Source of the DNA: Cristatella mucedo
Taxonomy: Eukaryota > Bryozoa > Phylactolaemata > Cristatellidae
Reading direction: 5' to 3'
NCBI GenBank assembly: GCA_009760855.2
Contig: WPIO01000020.1
Span: 1,051,001 to 1,115,000, forward strand
Length of the DNA stretch: 64,000 bases
Part shown: positions 45,501-58,524 of the stretch, piece by piece
Layout of the letters: each line of letters opens with the position of its first letter
Numbering within the stretch: position 1 is the stretch's first letter
Position numbers and translations under genes: made by a program
The notes under the pieces: model-generated
The model's database searches: none
What the model was told of the DNA's origin: nothing
Seen by the model: the letters and a program-made list of their open reading frames with translations, nothing else

Positions 45501-48500
45501 TCTGTACTCGAGAGCTTGGCTGGCTGGCAGGTAGGAGTTGGTAGCAGTGGCCAGCCATAGCCAGTGCCGTACATGTATACATCAAGCACTAGTTTGTAAT
45601 ACATGTGGAATGTGCTACATTGCCCGGGGCGTCGCCTGCTTTCGATTGCTTCGTGCCTGCAAAACAGCATGTAAGGATTCAATCCTGTCGTCGATTTCTT
45701 CTGAAAGACGACTTAGTTTGGATACCGAAGACAGCAAGTTTTAAGCAGCCAATGCTATTACTGTAGGATGCTGTTCACAAGGGCAAAGAGAAGGAGAAAG
45801 GAAAGTCGCCGGTGGTATGGAGGCTGAGCCGCGCGCCTCGGGAGCAGCAAAGCCGCTGCCGCGCTCATCCTGCTGTCCGACCCTCTGCCAGTTGCCGGCG
45901 AGTCCTTAGTCCGACCTTCGACCATTCTTTTGCTTATTTAGGTCACCCATTTTTTCGACGATCCCGATGGCAAGATAGAGCTGCCATCGTCGTTGCATGT
46001 CACTCACTGGAAAAGGCCTCAGGACTTCATTGTCGACAAGGTGGGCCACACATGCCTGTCGATAGTGACTGCCCCTGCGGCTGCCTGTGTAGATATCGAA
46101 GGTTGTCACCACTTCACCCACTTTACTCGTTTCAGGCCCCGACCATTGTCGATCTCGAAGAGAAACAGAACCTGATTGACCTGTGCATACCGCAAAATGA
46201 GTGCGCCTTTGAGAGTGAGGTGAGTCTGTCGTTTAATTTAAATTAGGTGATGCAGCTGGTGATGGAGTGTTCTGTTTCGGTTCATACTCTAACTGCAGAA
46301 TGCACAGCCACCGTGAGCACATGTGTATTGATGGGTGGAGAAACGGTGCCGGTTGGCTTGCGACTTCTATTTCATCTATTTCTATTTCGTCGAGCCAACC
46401 CACTTTTTTCTAGTGCATGCTCACACGACCGGTTTCTTTCTATTGATAGTAGCTGTAATACACGGCTATTCATTCAGGTGCTCGCTGCTGCTAGTTGCTG
46501 CCAGATGCTGCTGCTCCTCCTTGCCTTGTTTGGAGCTCTAGAGGGTGGGCTGGGGGTGGGGCGCTCTTTCATGCCTCGGCGATCGAGCTTGGCCACGAGA
46601 GCAGGGATCACTTCGGCACCCTGACACCAGTAGTCACTTGCCGTATGATCTGTGACCCCTTCGAAGCAGCCGTGCACGTCGGAGCTTCTTTCGCTCACTT
46701 GCCGTAGCTCATTCGTCACATCGTCAGTGAGATCATGGCTCTGTGGACCATGCAAGAGACCAAGGTGCCAGTCGAACCGGGCTCTGAAGCGCAAATAAAT
46801 GGCCTAACCGAGGAGACGGTACACGTGTGGAAGCCGTGGGAGCACATTTACGCCATCAACAAAGTCGGAAAGGGCCCGAATATACCGGCTTACAATCCGC
46901 ATGGAAAGTATGCTCTCAAGCTTTGGTGGATGGTAAGCCGGTCTTGCCAAGCGAAAGCCGATGATGGCTTGGCTATTTGCCGAGTGGCTCCCCCCAACAG
47001 CAAGCTCATTTTGCTTGCTCAGCCTGCCCTCCCCGCTCTTAGCCTGTTGTCCTGGAAGCATACTCTTGACTGCTTCCCCGATGTCATGCTCTTGCCATGG
47101 GCCTGTGCCGGGAAGTCTGATCGCAGTGTCGTCGTTTCTAATTTTGTAGGGTTGTTGGAGGAAGATAATCGTTGACGACTTGCTGCCTTTCAACGAGGAG
47201 GATAAACTTCTGCTTCCTATGACATCACTGGGACACGAAATCTGGCCGATGATTCTGTGCAAGGGTATCATAAAGATCGCCTCTCTCGAGTAAGCTATGC
47301 CCCTAACGGTTGCCAACAAATGCCGCCTAGCCATGGCGACCGAATTTGCCCCATTACAGCTTCCTTGTTCTTGCAGTCGCCTGCAGTGCATCAATTAGCT
47401 GGACGATTCGACATGGCATGCATACGCTGCAGGGCAGACTGATAGCGGGTTTGCACAGTTTGACTTGAAGGGTATGCTCCTGAACATTCTTGCTTCCGCC
47501 CCCTCGGGCAGAGCAGCAGTGCAGGCTTGGATCAGCTGCAGGGAAGCGGCTGTGCCTAGCTGCGGCTAGAGTGGCTCGTTCTTGCTTGGTGAGCCGTAAT
47601 GGCTCACTAGGTAAGGTGGTTGCTTTTCACGACCTCGACCCCAAGGTCGTGGGTTCGAATCCTGTGGTGAGCGATCCTTTATCGCCACTGCAAGCGTTGG
47701 TGATAAACGTCAAGGCTCTTCTGTTGCTACACAAAAAGAGGCTGTTAAATCAGCTGGTATTTTTTATTGTATTTTCTTGCAGCTACAATGGAGGCAGCCT
47801 GAGCAGCGAGTTCGGCGAGTTCAGTGCTGTCCACTGCCTGACTGGCTGGATGCCTGAAGTGATACCTCTGCAGTAAGCTTCCGCTGCTGCTGCTGCTAGC
47901 GCTCGCCTGCGGCGGAGGCGCACGCTCCCTCGTCATCCCGCACGGGCAGGGCTTGCTTTCTTTGTCTCAGCCGCTCGTTCTCCGACAGTTGATGTCAAGT
48001 GCTGCTTTGCCACGGGGGGGGGGCCTGTGGCCCCTATGATGAGGTGCTCTCGCTTAGCGATCGCGGGTCGTGGTCGTGAGTCGTGCAGCAGGCAACTCGT
48101 TAGCGTCTGCTCCGAGCAGCGGGACATCGTTGAACATTGTTGCAGCATCTTCTGCTGCTAGATAGATGAGACTGCTGATTCGGCTGATCTTTTCACTCTC
48201 ACGAAGCGTCTCTTTGGCCTTGCTAGAATCAGCATTAGTTACCGTTTTCTACTGCTGTCGTTCCACACAAAAGCTCACTCACTTTTGTCAAACCTAGTGA
48301 AGCGCTATTCTGAAAAAGGGAATTCACTCTCATGTCATTTCCACTAAGGAGTGAAACTTGAACCTATTCTTGTTACTTTGTACTTATGGAACAAAGTGAA
48401 TGAGTGAAAATATTCATTTATAAATATGAATATGCACTTTCAAATACATCATGTATATTTAATAATAGTCGTAATAATAATACATTTGATAAAGCACCCT

Positions 48501-48685
48501 CAGAGAACTCAATCTCTTTCAAGGCACTTTACAGTTATATGCTGAACTGGTTTGGTCCAGCGGTTAAGGTGCTCGGCCCCCCCCCCCCGATCAAGGTCTG
48601 GCTGAGGTCGTGGGCTCGAGCCCGGAGGCACATGTGAAGCGCCTGAATAGAGATTATGTTCTCTTGGGGCGCTATACAAATGAAT

Positions 48686-48727
<42 letters not shown>

Positions 48728-50475
48728 AAGTGTTGCACAGATTCATAATATACGTAGATATACCAGCAAGTCTGTTTATGTATCTATTCACAATGGTGGG
48801 TCACAATGTGCCGATCAAAGAGACAGGTTTGACACATACTCGGCACTATGCATGCTAGACAGTACTGGGTTGAAGCCGTGCTTGCAGATCAACAGTTCCA
48901 CGTGTAGTGAACTGGTGGCCGTACCTTGACATAGCAACAATGGTCACCCATCGCTGATGCATGGCAGATGACTTACGGTCAGTATTGCTACGTCAATAGG
49001 TCCGGTCACTACGATGAAATCTGGTCACTACTGCGGCAGGTCACTTCAAATTTCAAGCTTCCCGATCTCATTCCTGAAAAGCCTGCCGACTCAGATGCTG
49101 CAAAAGCAGAAAGCGCAGCTCCGGTAAATGGGCATCGCCAGCAGCTGTGTAATGCTTGCGCATTCCTATCGCACAGACTGCTTCCTAATTTTCATCAGAT
49201 AGATAACACAAGATGCGCAGTAGGTGACATGTGCAAGCTGTTTGACGTTTCAAGGAGAGCTGCTTGTGAGTGCAACTAAGCGCCGTAGCTGCACCTACTG
49301 CCGCTGCTAGCATATGCCCAGCTTTGCTTCGAGAGTTGTTGCTCTTGCACACGAGGCGGCCGGTGCCTATCTATGCAGCATAGCAGGAGGTGTGAAGTCA
49401 GTGTAGCAGGAGGTGCGAAGTCAACTTGTCTGCGAGTGGGCAATGAAGGTTCATTGTTTGTGTATCGGCTGGCTGCGTGCATCAATTCGCAGGAGTCGGT
49501 GGCCGTCGATGAAGCAGCAGAGCAGCAAGCCAAGGAGAAGGAGAAAGGTGCTGCCCGTTCCGAGAAAGGCGAGAAAACGGTCAAGACGGCCAAGGACAAG
49601 GGAAGTAAGGATGCCAAAAGTGACAAGAAAGACAAAGATAAAGACAAGGACAAGCACAGTGTGTACACCGCAACCCGCCGGTTCTTTCTATCATCCGTGT
49701 GTGTGTGTGTGTGTGTCGTCAAGCGGCCACGGTGGAATTGGCCTGCCTGCCCGCTGCTTATGCTGCTGCCAAGTGTGACCTGGCATTGGTGCACTATTTT
49801 GGTGGGCGTGTCAGTGTTTCGCCCTCACCATTAGTCTCCCTTCGTCAAGCTACAAGCTGGTAAACATATACTATGTATGCACATGCACTATTAGAATAGT
49901 TCTCACTGTTGCTATTATTTTTGGCAGAGGAGGCCAAGGTTCCCGACGAGCTGCCGATCCCAGAGAAGCCCGAGTTTGCCGTATTTGCCAGCTTCTCACA
50001 TCCGACTCGCTTTCCGCCGAGGGCTTGTGAGCTCGAGGAGATGGCCAACTCGTCGGAGCAATTCCGTAAGAACAATATGTCGCACATGTATCCGCACCCG
50101 GTTTGGGTGCGCCAGTCACGTGACTGCCCCCTGGAAAGACCGCCGCCACCGACACCGGTGCCGGCATGGAAGCTCATTCGGCCAAAGAAGAAAAAGGAGC
50201 CACACGTCACGGACGAGCCACACCCTGCAGCTCCCGAGACCGTCAAGCCCATACGCTGCCTGCAGATCACCTCCCCCTTTGTTGGCTACAAGGTCAGCCG
50301 GCTCTCTGTTCAGGCAACCGGGTGAGTGTCTTGAATTTCATCTTGTGGCTGTCTCGTGGCTTTTCACATCTCGGAAAGGCTGTGCTGTCAGCCATAGGCA
50401 AGCATAAGTAAGTAAGTCTTTGAAAGTGCATGACACATGCACTCGCAGGCAACAATGTCCCTGCAAGCACAGATA

Positions 50476-50523
<48 letters not shown>

Positions 50524-51032
50524 CCTCGAGCTCACACACGCACACAGACACGTGCATTCGAATGCAAGCACATGTTTAGACACATCTTAGACCGGTGATG
50601 AGGGCTTGTTCTTCCAAGGAGCACAGGTCGTGCGCAGAGAACTCAGTATTACCCTCTGCAAGCAGCAGAAAGCTACCAAGGCTCTTCTGCCGTTATATAA
50701 GCGAGGCTGCTAGGTCAGATGCTGTTACCTGTTTTTGCTCGATTAGTGTCATGTGATTGTGACTGCATTGCATAACTTCACCGCTGCAATTAGTGGTTCA
50801 TTCACGGTAGTACTTAATACTTTATCTTGTCCTGATTACTTAAAGCTGCCTATGTCTGTGAGTGGCCCTAACAAGGTGTTATGGAAAATTGTGCAGCTGC
50901 TGACATACGATTTGACCTATTGTGTCTAAGCTTGTTAAGAAAAATACTCACACACTGACTAATGTATGGAACAATAGAGCAGTATAAGACAAATGCTTCA
51001 AAGGAAATTGGTACAAGGAGAAGTAGAGGAGG

Positions 51033-51097
<65 letters not shown>

Positions 51098-54000
51098 AGC
51101 ATCATGCATTAGAGCCAGAAGTAGGTGTTCGGCATAGTTTCAACCAGGTAGTGCGGCACATACACACACACACACACCTGCAAGCAAAAGCACTGTCAGA
51201 AAATCGATATCCTATAATATCCAGTTTAAAGAATGCAACTGCTACAGGGCTGCTGAAGCTGATTTCGACCACTGGTAGTATGCAAAGCTACAGTTGTTCT
51301 CATCTCACTCCTTCCTGTTTTACTGAGCACCACACTCTCATGCTATGCAAGACCGTGCCTTAGAGGCTCTAAATTAATAAATAATTATATATTTGTATGT
51401 GCACCTGTCATAACTAAAGCCTGCCACTTACTGTGTTATACACAGGTAGCCCCCCCCCCCACTTATTACCAATGGCCCTCTTTCCCCCAACATCATATCG
51501 TTGTGCAGCCCAGCTGGCTGGTTGTATCGTGCGCCTCCAGCATGCAAGATGGTATTAACCTTTTTATTTTTTTTAATTGCCAACATTTTCTTCTAGAATA
51601 TTGCATTTAATATTTGATCAAACTTGTGCCTCTTTATAATTGAAAACACAAGCATGGTACATTTAGGTTCTTGTGAAGGGACAGTCTGGACTTGCTCCGG
51701 GCGGCTGCCTCCAGAGAAGAGCGTGAAGGTGTTTGCTTCTTTTCTTGGGGTGCTGCATCTCCTCCATGTCTCGGTTGCCTTGTGTTCACCAGCCGCGCTA
51801 TATTTTGCTCATGCCATGAGCAAAATATAGCGCGGCTGAAAGAAATGGGGAGCATGGGAAATGGACTGGAGAGCTGCCGCTGAGGCAGAAACTGGCAGCA
51901 GCGTATACTTGAATTCCGCACGGCTGCAAGAGAGAAGGAAAATCTGCCAACGATAAGGTCAGAAAGACACGAGCGAAGGCAAGGAAGGGAAGGGCAGCTG
52001 AGAGTGAGGACGAGGCCTTTTTTTTTTCTTCGGGCACAGACCGCTGCTTGCCGGCGAGCAGTTGCATTTTTTGTACAAACCGTGACAAACAGCATAGGTG
52101 CTAGCAATACTGTACACATGTAAAGTGCCTAAAAAAAGAGATTGAGTTCTCTGAGGGTGCTTTATTAAGTCTATTACTATTATTATTGTCATATAAAACG
52201 AAGACGTTTTGTATCCCCTCTGGGTCTTGACCCACGGGCAAAGTGGCCGCTCTTCACGGCTAAGGTCGTGGGTTTGAGTCCTGCAGTGGATGATCCGTTA
52301 TTGATTGACCACTGCAAGCAGTGGTGATAATCGTTATGGTTCTTCTACCACTGTGTACATGAGGCAGTTGGATCAGCTAACCTTTATTTAACTTTCGTAT
52401 CGTCCTGCATATGCCGTGCATGTGGTAAAAGCTGAAACCACGTGACTCGGCAAGTGGCTCTCCAGCAGTTCCTCGAGTCGCACTGTGTGACACGAGCATT
52501 TGCACTCGTCTTTGCAGGCCCAAGTCCAAGGAGAGAGGTGGCAGCGGCTCGCAGCTCGGCGGGGTAATCAGCGAAGGTGACGAGGGTACAACTGGCCCGA
52601 CCGAAACACCCCGGCTTGGCGGAAGTGGTGCCGGCAGCGGCCACAGCGCTCAGGACCAGAACCCAGGCGCTGGCAGCAGGGTGGACGCCGTGGTGAGTGT
52701 GTGGCTCGCCATCAAAATGCTCGGCCCGTGGCGTCTAAAGCAAAAAAGTAGAACGGCAAAATAGAGAGACAGCGACAGTGGGACTTGGCAGCGTATGGCA
52801 CCAGTAAAGCCCTCCGGGCATCTACTTTTCACCTCCCTTCTACCAAGGATACAGACTTGGCTGTGGAGCTCAGGCCGCAGCACCGAAGGCGTCCATGTGC
52901 CATAGCTACTGCCTAATTCCGGCAGCTGCCCCCCCCCAAGCAGCTTCCGGCAAAGGGTCGCACCCTCTGGCTCACTGCTGTGGTCGGCATGTAACCGGCT
53001 ACATTCAACTCCGGCCAGCTGCTGCAAAACAAAGCGGTAGCCCAACTCCAGTGTAGCCTTGCACTATCCGCCTGCCTAGGCGGTGTCCTGCCGACGACCC
53101 CCCCCCCCCACCACCACCAGGTCCGAAGCATGGCTGCCGCACTTCCATGCCAGACCTAGCCCTAACTAGAAGGATTCCTGAAGCACAGACCGTTGCATGG
53201 CCCTTCAGCTGATGCGAGCCTGTGCGCAAGAGTCCGGAAGCGTTCCAAAGCGAAGCGCCGGCAAGGGGCGGGAGTGCCCCATGCCGACCCTAGCCGAGGA
53301 TGCCTTCGAGGGTGCTGGCTCCACCGCTCCTCCGCAGCTGCTGCCACCACTCTGTGCTGCCAGAGATGCCATAGGAAGTTTGCGTCGAATGAAGGTATCA
53401 CGGATCATTTACAGTCTGCTTCCTTATGAGAGGCTGGCGTCCCCCCACCCACCAAACGCTCCCAGAGTCTCACTCTCGGGATCTGGTTGCGCCGCCTCTC
53501 ATGCAGCTGCCGAAGGTGCCTGCCGAGCTGTGCGGTGCAACTCCTGGCTGCTGCTCGTGTACAGCAGAGGCACGCCCAGCCGTCACCGTGCAGCCGGCTG
53601 AAGTCGTCTCCGCTCTGACTCAGTGCCCCGGTTCGGCAGCGCATATCCTCAGGCTCGAGTAGCTTTCGGGGCTGCGAGAATTCTTGTCAATCAGCCGCCG
53701 CTCAGTTGGTTGACAAGTTTTTCATCTCAAGCCGTCTCGCCTGCTTACAGAGTTGTCTGCGGAGGCTTCGAGAGATATGATCGCAGCTGCTGCTGCTGCT
53801 GCTAGCATGGAACAATAGATGCCGACGACATCTTCTCCATTTCGTTTTAAATGTTTCTTCATCTGCCCGTGGCCATTTGCTTAGTTGCCTGCCGTCTTTC
53901 CACCCTCTCGAGGATTGTTTGCACATCGACTCGCCTCGTCCAAGAGTTGTTGCACGGCTGCCCTGTGCAAGCGTTGGTGCTTGCCTCCTCTTTTGCTGTT

Positions 54001-57000
54001 TGTTCTTTGCTGTCAGACGATCTCCCTTTCTACGACCCCCCCCCTAATACCACCCCTACCCGGTTGGGAAGGAAAAAGGTGGGCCGCCAGAGTAGAGCCT
54101 ACAGTCAGTGTGACTTCATGATCAACTTGCGGTGATCGACACAGCCCCCCCATCGGGTGGCTGATTCGACACGAGCCACTTAGCTGCATTTCCTGCTTGC
54201 AACGACGCGGATCTTGCCACCTTTTTACCGTGAATTTACAGGTCGAAGGGAAACCACAGAGCGGAAAAGCCGCCCCCGGCAGCGCTGCCGCAAAGCTGGC
54301 CAAAGGAAAACCTCAGCCTGCCAAGAAGGAGGAGCCGGTGAGTGGGCACATGGTGCTCGTCGAGCGCTGTCACACTCCGGTCAGGAGGGCAGATGGGCAG
54401 GCAGCGGCGCACACTGTGCGTGTGCGTGCACCGCATGCAGCATCAGCCGAAGGCTACTCCACAGTAGAGTACATAGTAGGTGCTATATTGCGGTTTGACA
54501 GGGGAGTTCGACTGGGTCTGCAGTACTCTTCAATCTGCAGCAGAACTTCTCACAGGGTGGGTTGCGGTGGGTGTGACCTCGGGGAGCTGGTCTGCATAAT
54601 AGTAATGCACCGGTAGATGCACCTGTCGGCGTTGCAGATTCCCTGCAGGTCCTTGCTACAGCCCAGTGAGGCATTCTATCACGCAGCCCGAATTATAGTA
54701 ACAGCGAAGTGAAGGTGAGTGAATTTAATAGACTCGTTAATAGGGCAGCACAAGAGCCTGACTTATGGAGGTGGCCCACGGGCGGTGAACATGTGCCTTT
54801 TCTTTCAACCTCTGCTTCCCTACCATGCCATCACGGATGTGGATGTCACAGCCTAGAAGCATGCCGAAAGGGTCTTGGTTAATGTATTGATAATGTTAAT
54901 TTATGTTAGTTAATTTAATTGAATTAATAAATATATATTCATCTAAAATCGGGCAGTGGGTAGGTAGCTTCTGGTGTCAGAGATCGCGAGCATGAAAGAC
55001 ATACAAAACTGGTGAGGCACGCGGATTGATAGATTGATGGATGGATGGATTGTTTGATGGGTGGGTGGGTGGATTGGTGGATGTATGTATGGAAAGATAG
55101 AAGGATTTATATATGAATGTACACACTTACAGTGTTCCTTGATGAAAGTCGGAGCCGGTCCCTCAGGTGGTGGATGCTAAAGAAATCAGAATCGAAGCAA
55201 TCATTTCGAGTAAAAAAAGCTGTATGTGAGGGGCTTTCATTTCCCTTCACTTGGGATGCAAAAGATTGGCCAAATCCTGATATTGCCCGAACCTGGCAGA
55301 TGTTAGTTATCACTTTTTGCCATTGAGATTGGGACCACAGTGATGACCAGGTACAGCTGAAATTCAGCTATTAATCGACCTGCTGTTAACCGGAAAGACT
55401 AGGGGAGAGAGAGAGAGTGAGAGAGTGAGTGAGTGAGAGAGAGACAGACAGGCAGAGACAGGGAGAGAAGAGTAAAAGAGGGTTGACCGGATAGAGAGAG
55501 GGCTGCCAGGAAGCTTCAATGTCTGGTTCTACTATAGCTGGCATTGCAAATGACGCATGCTTACATGCAGCCATCTTATATGGATTTTCAAAAATTCAGC
55601 ATAGTGTCGTACCCGTTTTGCAAATTCGGATATCTGCAAGTCAGGCAAGTCATCAGCACGACCAGTAAATGAGTATACTGCAATGACATTAATGCCTTGA
55701 TTTATAGCGGTAGTATGCAACTGCTGTACTCGATGTACTGGTGGCTTCCATGCCCAGCGTGACTTCTGCTTGCAGCAGGCACCGGCAGCGCAACCACCGG
55801 GACCGATCAAGAAAGCCGGCGTGACACCGGCTCAGCAAGCAGCCGGTGGGGCTGCTGCTGCTGCTTCGAAAGATCAGAAGAGAGGAAAAGATGTACGTGT
55901 CGACTCAGCAAAAACCTCCAAGTCCGAAAGAAGTAAGCCAAGTGGGGCTGCTGCAGCGCAGCAGTTTCTTGCTTGTCGATGCCTCGTTACTAGGAGTTCA
56001 GATAGACTGCATTCCGTGCTATGATAATAATATTTATAACAATAATAGTACATTTGCATAGCTCCCTCAGAGAACTTAATATCTTCCTAAGCACTTTGCT
56101 TAGGCTGTCAAGGAAGTGTGATCGAATGGTTAGTGACAATCCCTAGCCTGCTCAACCGACCACACACTTTCAGACACTGCAACTGGGAACTAACGATCAA
56201 CAAGGACGGTCGGATGAGTAACCTCAGAGCTGAAGTAGCTGTTGTAGCCGTGCCCATAGGCAGGATTTCATCGAAGGATGCTGCATCTTCAAAGGGGATC
56301 AGTCAACTTTGACTTTGCCCTGGCCAGCTAGAGCCTGGGTAGCCAATCGCAGATGGCGAGTGGCACTCCTGCTTCCATGCTCCCTGGAGCATGCTGCTTC
56401 TTAAGGGGCCGTAGCCTGTTTGCCTTCTTCGATCTGCCATAGATAGCCCAAATGAGCCATTGGTGCCTCGGCCGAGGAGCCATCTAGCACCATTTACAGT
56501 GGTTCGATAAGGATCACGTAATAGGAAGTGCATGGGATCGGCTTTTGCTGCCCTTTCTGCATAGGTGCAGCTGTAGGTAATGCTCTCAAAGCAGTATGCC
56601 CTGAAAGAAAGTCAAATTCACGGCATCAACATAACGATCTTTGCCTTAAAAGTCACGTCCCTTGGTCTAATCTCGCGGGTTAGTCGCTCGCACACCACGA
56701 ACCAGGTCACGGCGTGTTTGAGTCGTGCAGCAGGCAGCTAGCTATTGCCCAGCGCAAGCGGAACTGATAGCTCCCGTCCAGGCTCTTCTATCAGTACATA
56801 CAGTATATGATGCCATTGAATCGGCCGACCTCGACCCCAGTTATTTCAGCATGCGTTCTGGTCGCGCTGCTGTCATTACCCTGTGCTGCCTTGTGCGGCC
56901 GTATGAGGCATTTTTATTACTGGAAGCACAGCAACAGAGAAATCCCAGAATCCTGAACCTGGGTGAATTTTTGTGATTCTGCTGGGGCTAGGGCAGTTCC

Positions 57001-58445
57001 AACTTGGACCGTACAGCAATTCTCTATCGATCGACTCCTGGCAGAAACAGTAAACAGATGCTTCTGGTGACTGCCAGGAGCACCAAAATTTAGACCGCTA
57101 GCTCGTGAAGATCCAAGCCTAAAACTGAGACCGTGTGGAAAAGCGAGCGGTAAAAAGCGCTGCTCCCAAAAGTCTAAAGACCCTCGTGAGACAATTTCAT
57201 CACGCACGATCCGTGCCTCGACCCCAACCCCGGCCAGCCGCTTTATCAAACATGTCGTAGATGTGATGTCCTCGTGCCAAGATGCGTGGGTCTTAGTTAC
57301 CGGATTCTTTGTCGGCCGGTGCACTTTGCATGATCCCAGAATGGCATTCCCTTGACAGCGATGACCTGGTAGTGCTGCCCTGCAAGCACTTTCCCAATCC
57401 AGCTAGATCCTATGTGTGCTGCATTTCAAATCGGCATGCCGCTCCTATTAACTTCCGACATGTTGCAGACAGCAAAGCACCGGACCAAGGTCCGGCAGGT
57501 CAGCAAGAGTCCGGCAGCAGCGCCACCCTGCGAGGCGCCGCTGGCAGCGATGAGCAGGGTGATCAGAACGATGCCGCAGCTGTTGCTGCCGCAGCGGCTT
57601 CGGATGCAGAGTACTTGTTCGGTAAAAAAGATGAGCCAAAAGAAATGTGGATGGATTTTGCCCTCTTTGCCCAGTGTTTCAAGTGAGATGCTGTGCCGCG
57701 GCACTGTTCTGCTTGCGGTTCGATTACTTCTGCATAAGCTAAGCAAGGCAGTAGTGAATGTGAAATAAAAAAGCTGCATGCAGCCGAATTCCTGTTGCAT
57801 TGCAGGAATCTGTATGTGTACCACAAGCCACACACCTACCCCCACAAAGCGACGCAGCTAGACATGAAGGTGAGCCCGCAGTGCAACGGCGAGCGCTTTA
57901 GGCATGCAAGAATGTATGCTGCTATGACCATCGATGTTTGGTGTCGTGGATGTGTGTGTGTGTGTGTGTGTGTGTGTACATGCATGTACATATCTGTTTA
58001 TGCATTTTTATCTGCATGTATGTATGTACTTGGACATCTACAGGTATGTACATGTATATATCTACATATTCAAGCGAATGCATGCATGAATGTACGTTGC
58101 TATGTACATATGTATATATGTATGCAGGCATATATGGGTGGCAGTTTGCTAGCTTGCTTATGGCAACTGCTCTTATTCGAATGATGGTGACATGTTAGGA
58201 TTTTGGCTTACAAGATTGCCATGGTCGCCTAACATAGTAGTACTACGTCCATCTTGAAACGGGCTTATTTTTGGTGCTGCGGTAGCCCGAGTGGACTAGC
58301 TGCCACTCCGATGTATTTTGGTTGTTGTCTAAGTGCAGTAATGAGCGAGCATCCACGTGCCCACTCTGAGCAGTCAAACAAGACCATCTTTGACATTGGT
58401 GTCTTATGACGTCAGTGTAGCACAGCTGGCTGTCCCGATGTGAGA

Positions 58446-58524
<79 letters not shown>

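Noticed and set aside
47579-47700. Possible tRNA gene
   Set aside because: A- and B-box-like blocks are present, but the sequence cannot complete a cloverleaf and recurs many times with a shared body; it is a tRNA-derived SINE.
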